A stretch of DNA of 64,000 nucleotides, from NCBI GenBank assembly GCA_021234155.1, contig JAJEKV010000020.1, positions 3,332,563 to 3,396,562 of the forward strand, written 5' to 3'. The number at the start of each line of letters is the position of its first letter. Position 1 is the stretch's first letter. Made by a program: the position numbers and the translations under genes. This DNA is from Isoetes taiwanensis. Taxonomy: Eukaryota > Streptophyta > Lycopodiopsida > Isoetales > Isoetaceae. Positions 63,677 through 64,000 of this stretch are shown here, piece after piece. The notes under the pieces were generated by a model that did not search any database, had not been told where the DNA came from, and saw only the letters and a list, made by a program, of their open reading frames with translations.

Positions 63677-64000
63677 ACCCTTAGGCGGAAGCAAGGCTGC
63701 AAACATTGGACCATCATGACTGAAATTTTTTTAAGGCATGGGGCCAAAAGGCCTAATATTCTGAGACATAACCTGAGAATGCAAATGGCCAGGGCCACAT
63801 CGAAAAAAAAGCAAAAGGAACTAGCTTATAGAAGAAACGAGAATATAATTCATCCTCTATGGCATCACTTGGCAGTTTCTTCTAAAACAACTCCCAAGTC
63901 AACAATTTTACCATCACGCTGAATCTGCGGAAGAAAATCATATATCCAGATATCCTACCTAAAGTCCAGGAAGGTTGAATGCCAAAAAATGATAAAGCCA
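63677..64000. other. unassigned right end
   Basis: A plus-strand frame (63,716-63,922, 68 codons) is Lys/Arg-rich (ATSKKKQKELAYRRNENII) but carries no recognised domain. Nothing else seen. Confidence 0.3.

Overview
The window looks like nuclear DNA of a land plant, most likely a non-seed vascular plant such as a fern. The reasons are a PLS-class PPR gene built from tandem 31-residue S repeats, plant-type chromovirus retrotransposons, L1-like LINEs, a plastid ndhE fragment and a decayed JmjN/ARID/JmjC (KDM5-like) gene. Species is inferred from style only.

Positions 1 to 50,265 are a nested transposon stack. The oldest visible layer is an L1-like LINE (LINE1, minus). It is interrupted by a second L1-like LINE (LINE2, 34,926-39,224, minus) and by an LTR element C (minus, 13,363-34,146, left end outside the window). 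C was then hit by element B (minus, 16,158-29,439, with a perfect 5-bp target duplication TCTAT) and abuts element A (plus, 171-13,362). LINE2 was hit at its 5' end by element D (minus, 39,225-50,265; outer end of one LTR missing). A and B are Ty3/Gypsy chromoviruses with LTR, tRNA-iMet-type primer site, gag, protease, RT, RNase H, integrase, GPY/F module and chromodomain. C shows gag and a protease remnant. D has no recognisable pol and looks non-autonomous.

The outstanding feature is that A, B and C each carry, between the primer-binding site and gag, a histone H3-type histone fold behind a long basic or Gln-rich tail. In C the fold is intact (minus, 30,891 upward) and lies in frame with an upstream 232-codon ORF. 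It has no ATG of its own, so it is most simply the C-terminal domain of a fusion protein. In A (3,370-3,650, plus) and B (26,025-26,300, minus) the fold is recognisable through frameshifts and has CENH3-like touches. A second leader gene (ORF2, starting ATGGCCAC in all three) follows the histone and sits behind its own apparent telo-box/TATA promoter. A, B and D also have a family-specific hairpin of about 75 bp, repeated 4-5 times in the leader; in A and B the copies bracket the histone gene. The arrangement LTR - hairpins - histone H3 gene - hairpins - promoter - ORF2 - gag - pol - LTR suggests retrotransposons that supply their own H3 variant, perhaps for chromatin targeting or for packaging their DNA. 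This is inference; I do not know a described family of this kind.

Positions 50,266 to 64,000 are gene-bearing and poorer in transposons. They hold a short ndhE fragment, an intact intronless PPR gene (52,848-54,794), relics of a KDM5-like demethylase (JmjN/ARID 55,863-56,235; JmjC 59,855-60,290), a degenerate LINE RT (57,150-58,850), a 410-440 bp dispersed duplication and several short tandem or inverted repeats. Many frameshifts in A, B and D fall at CAG/CTG sites, where paired LTRs also differ, so some could be sequencing error in methylated repeats rather than real decay.
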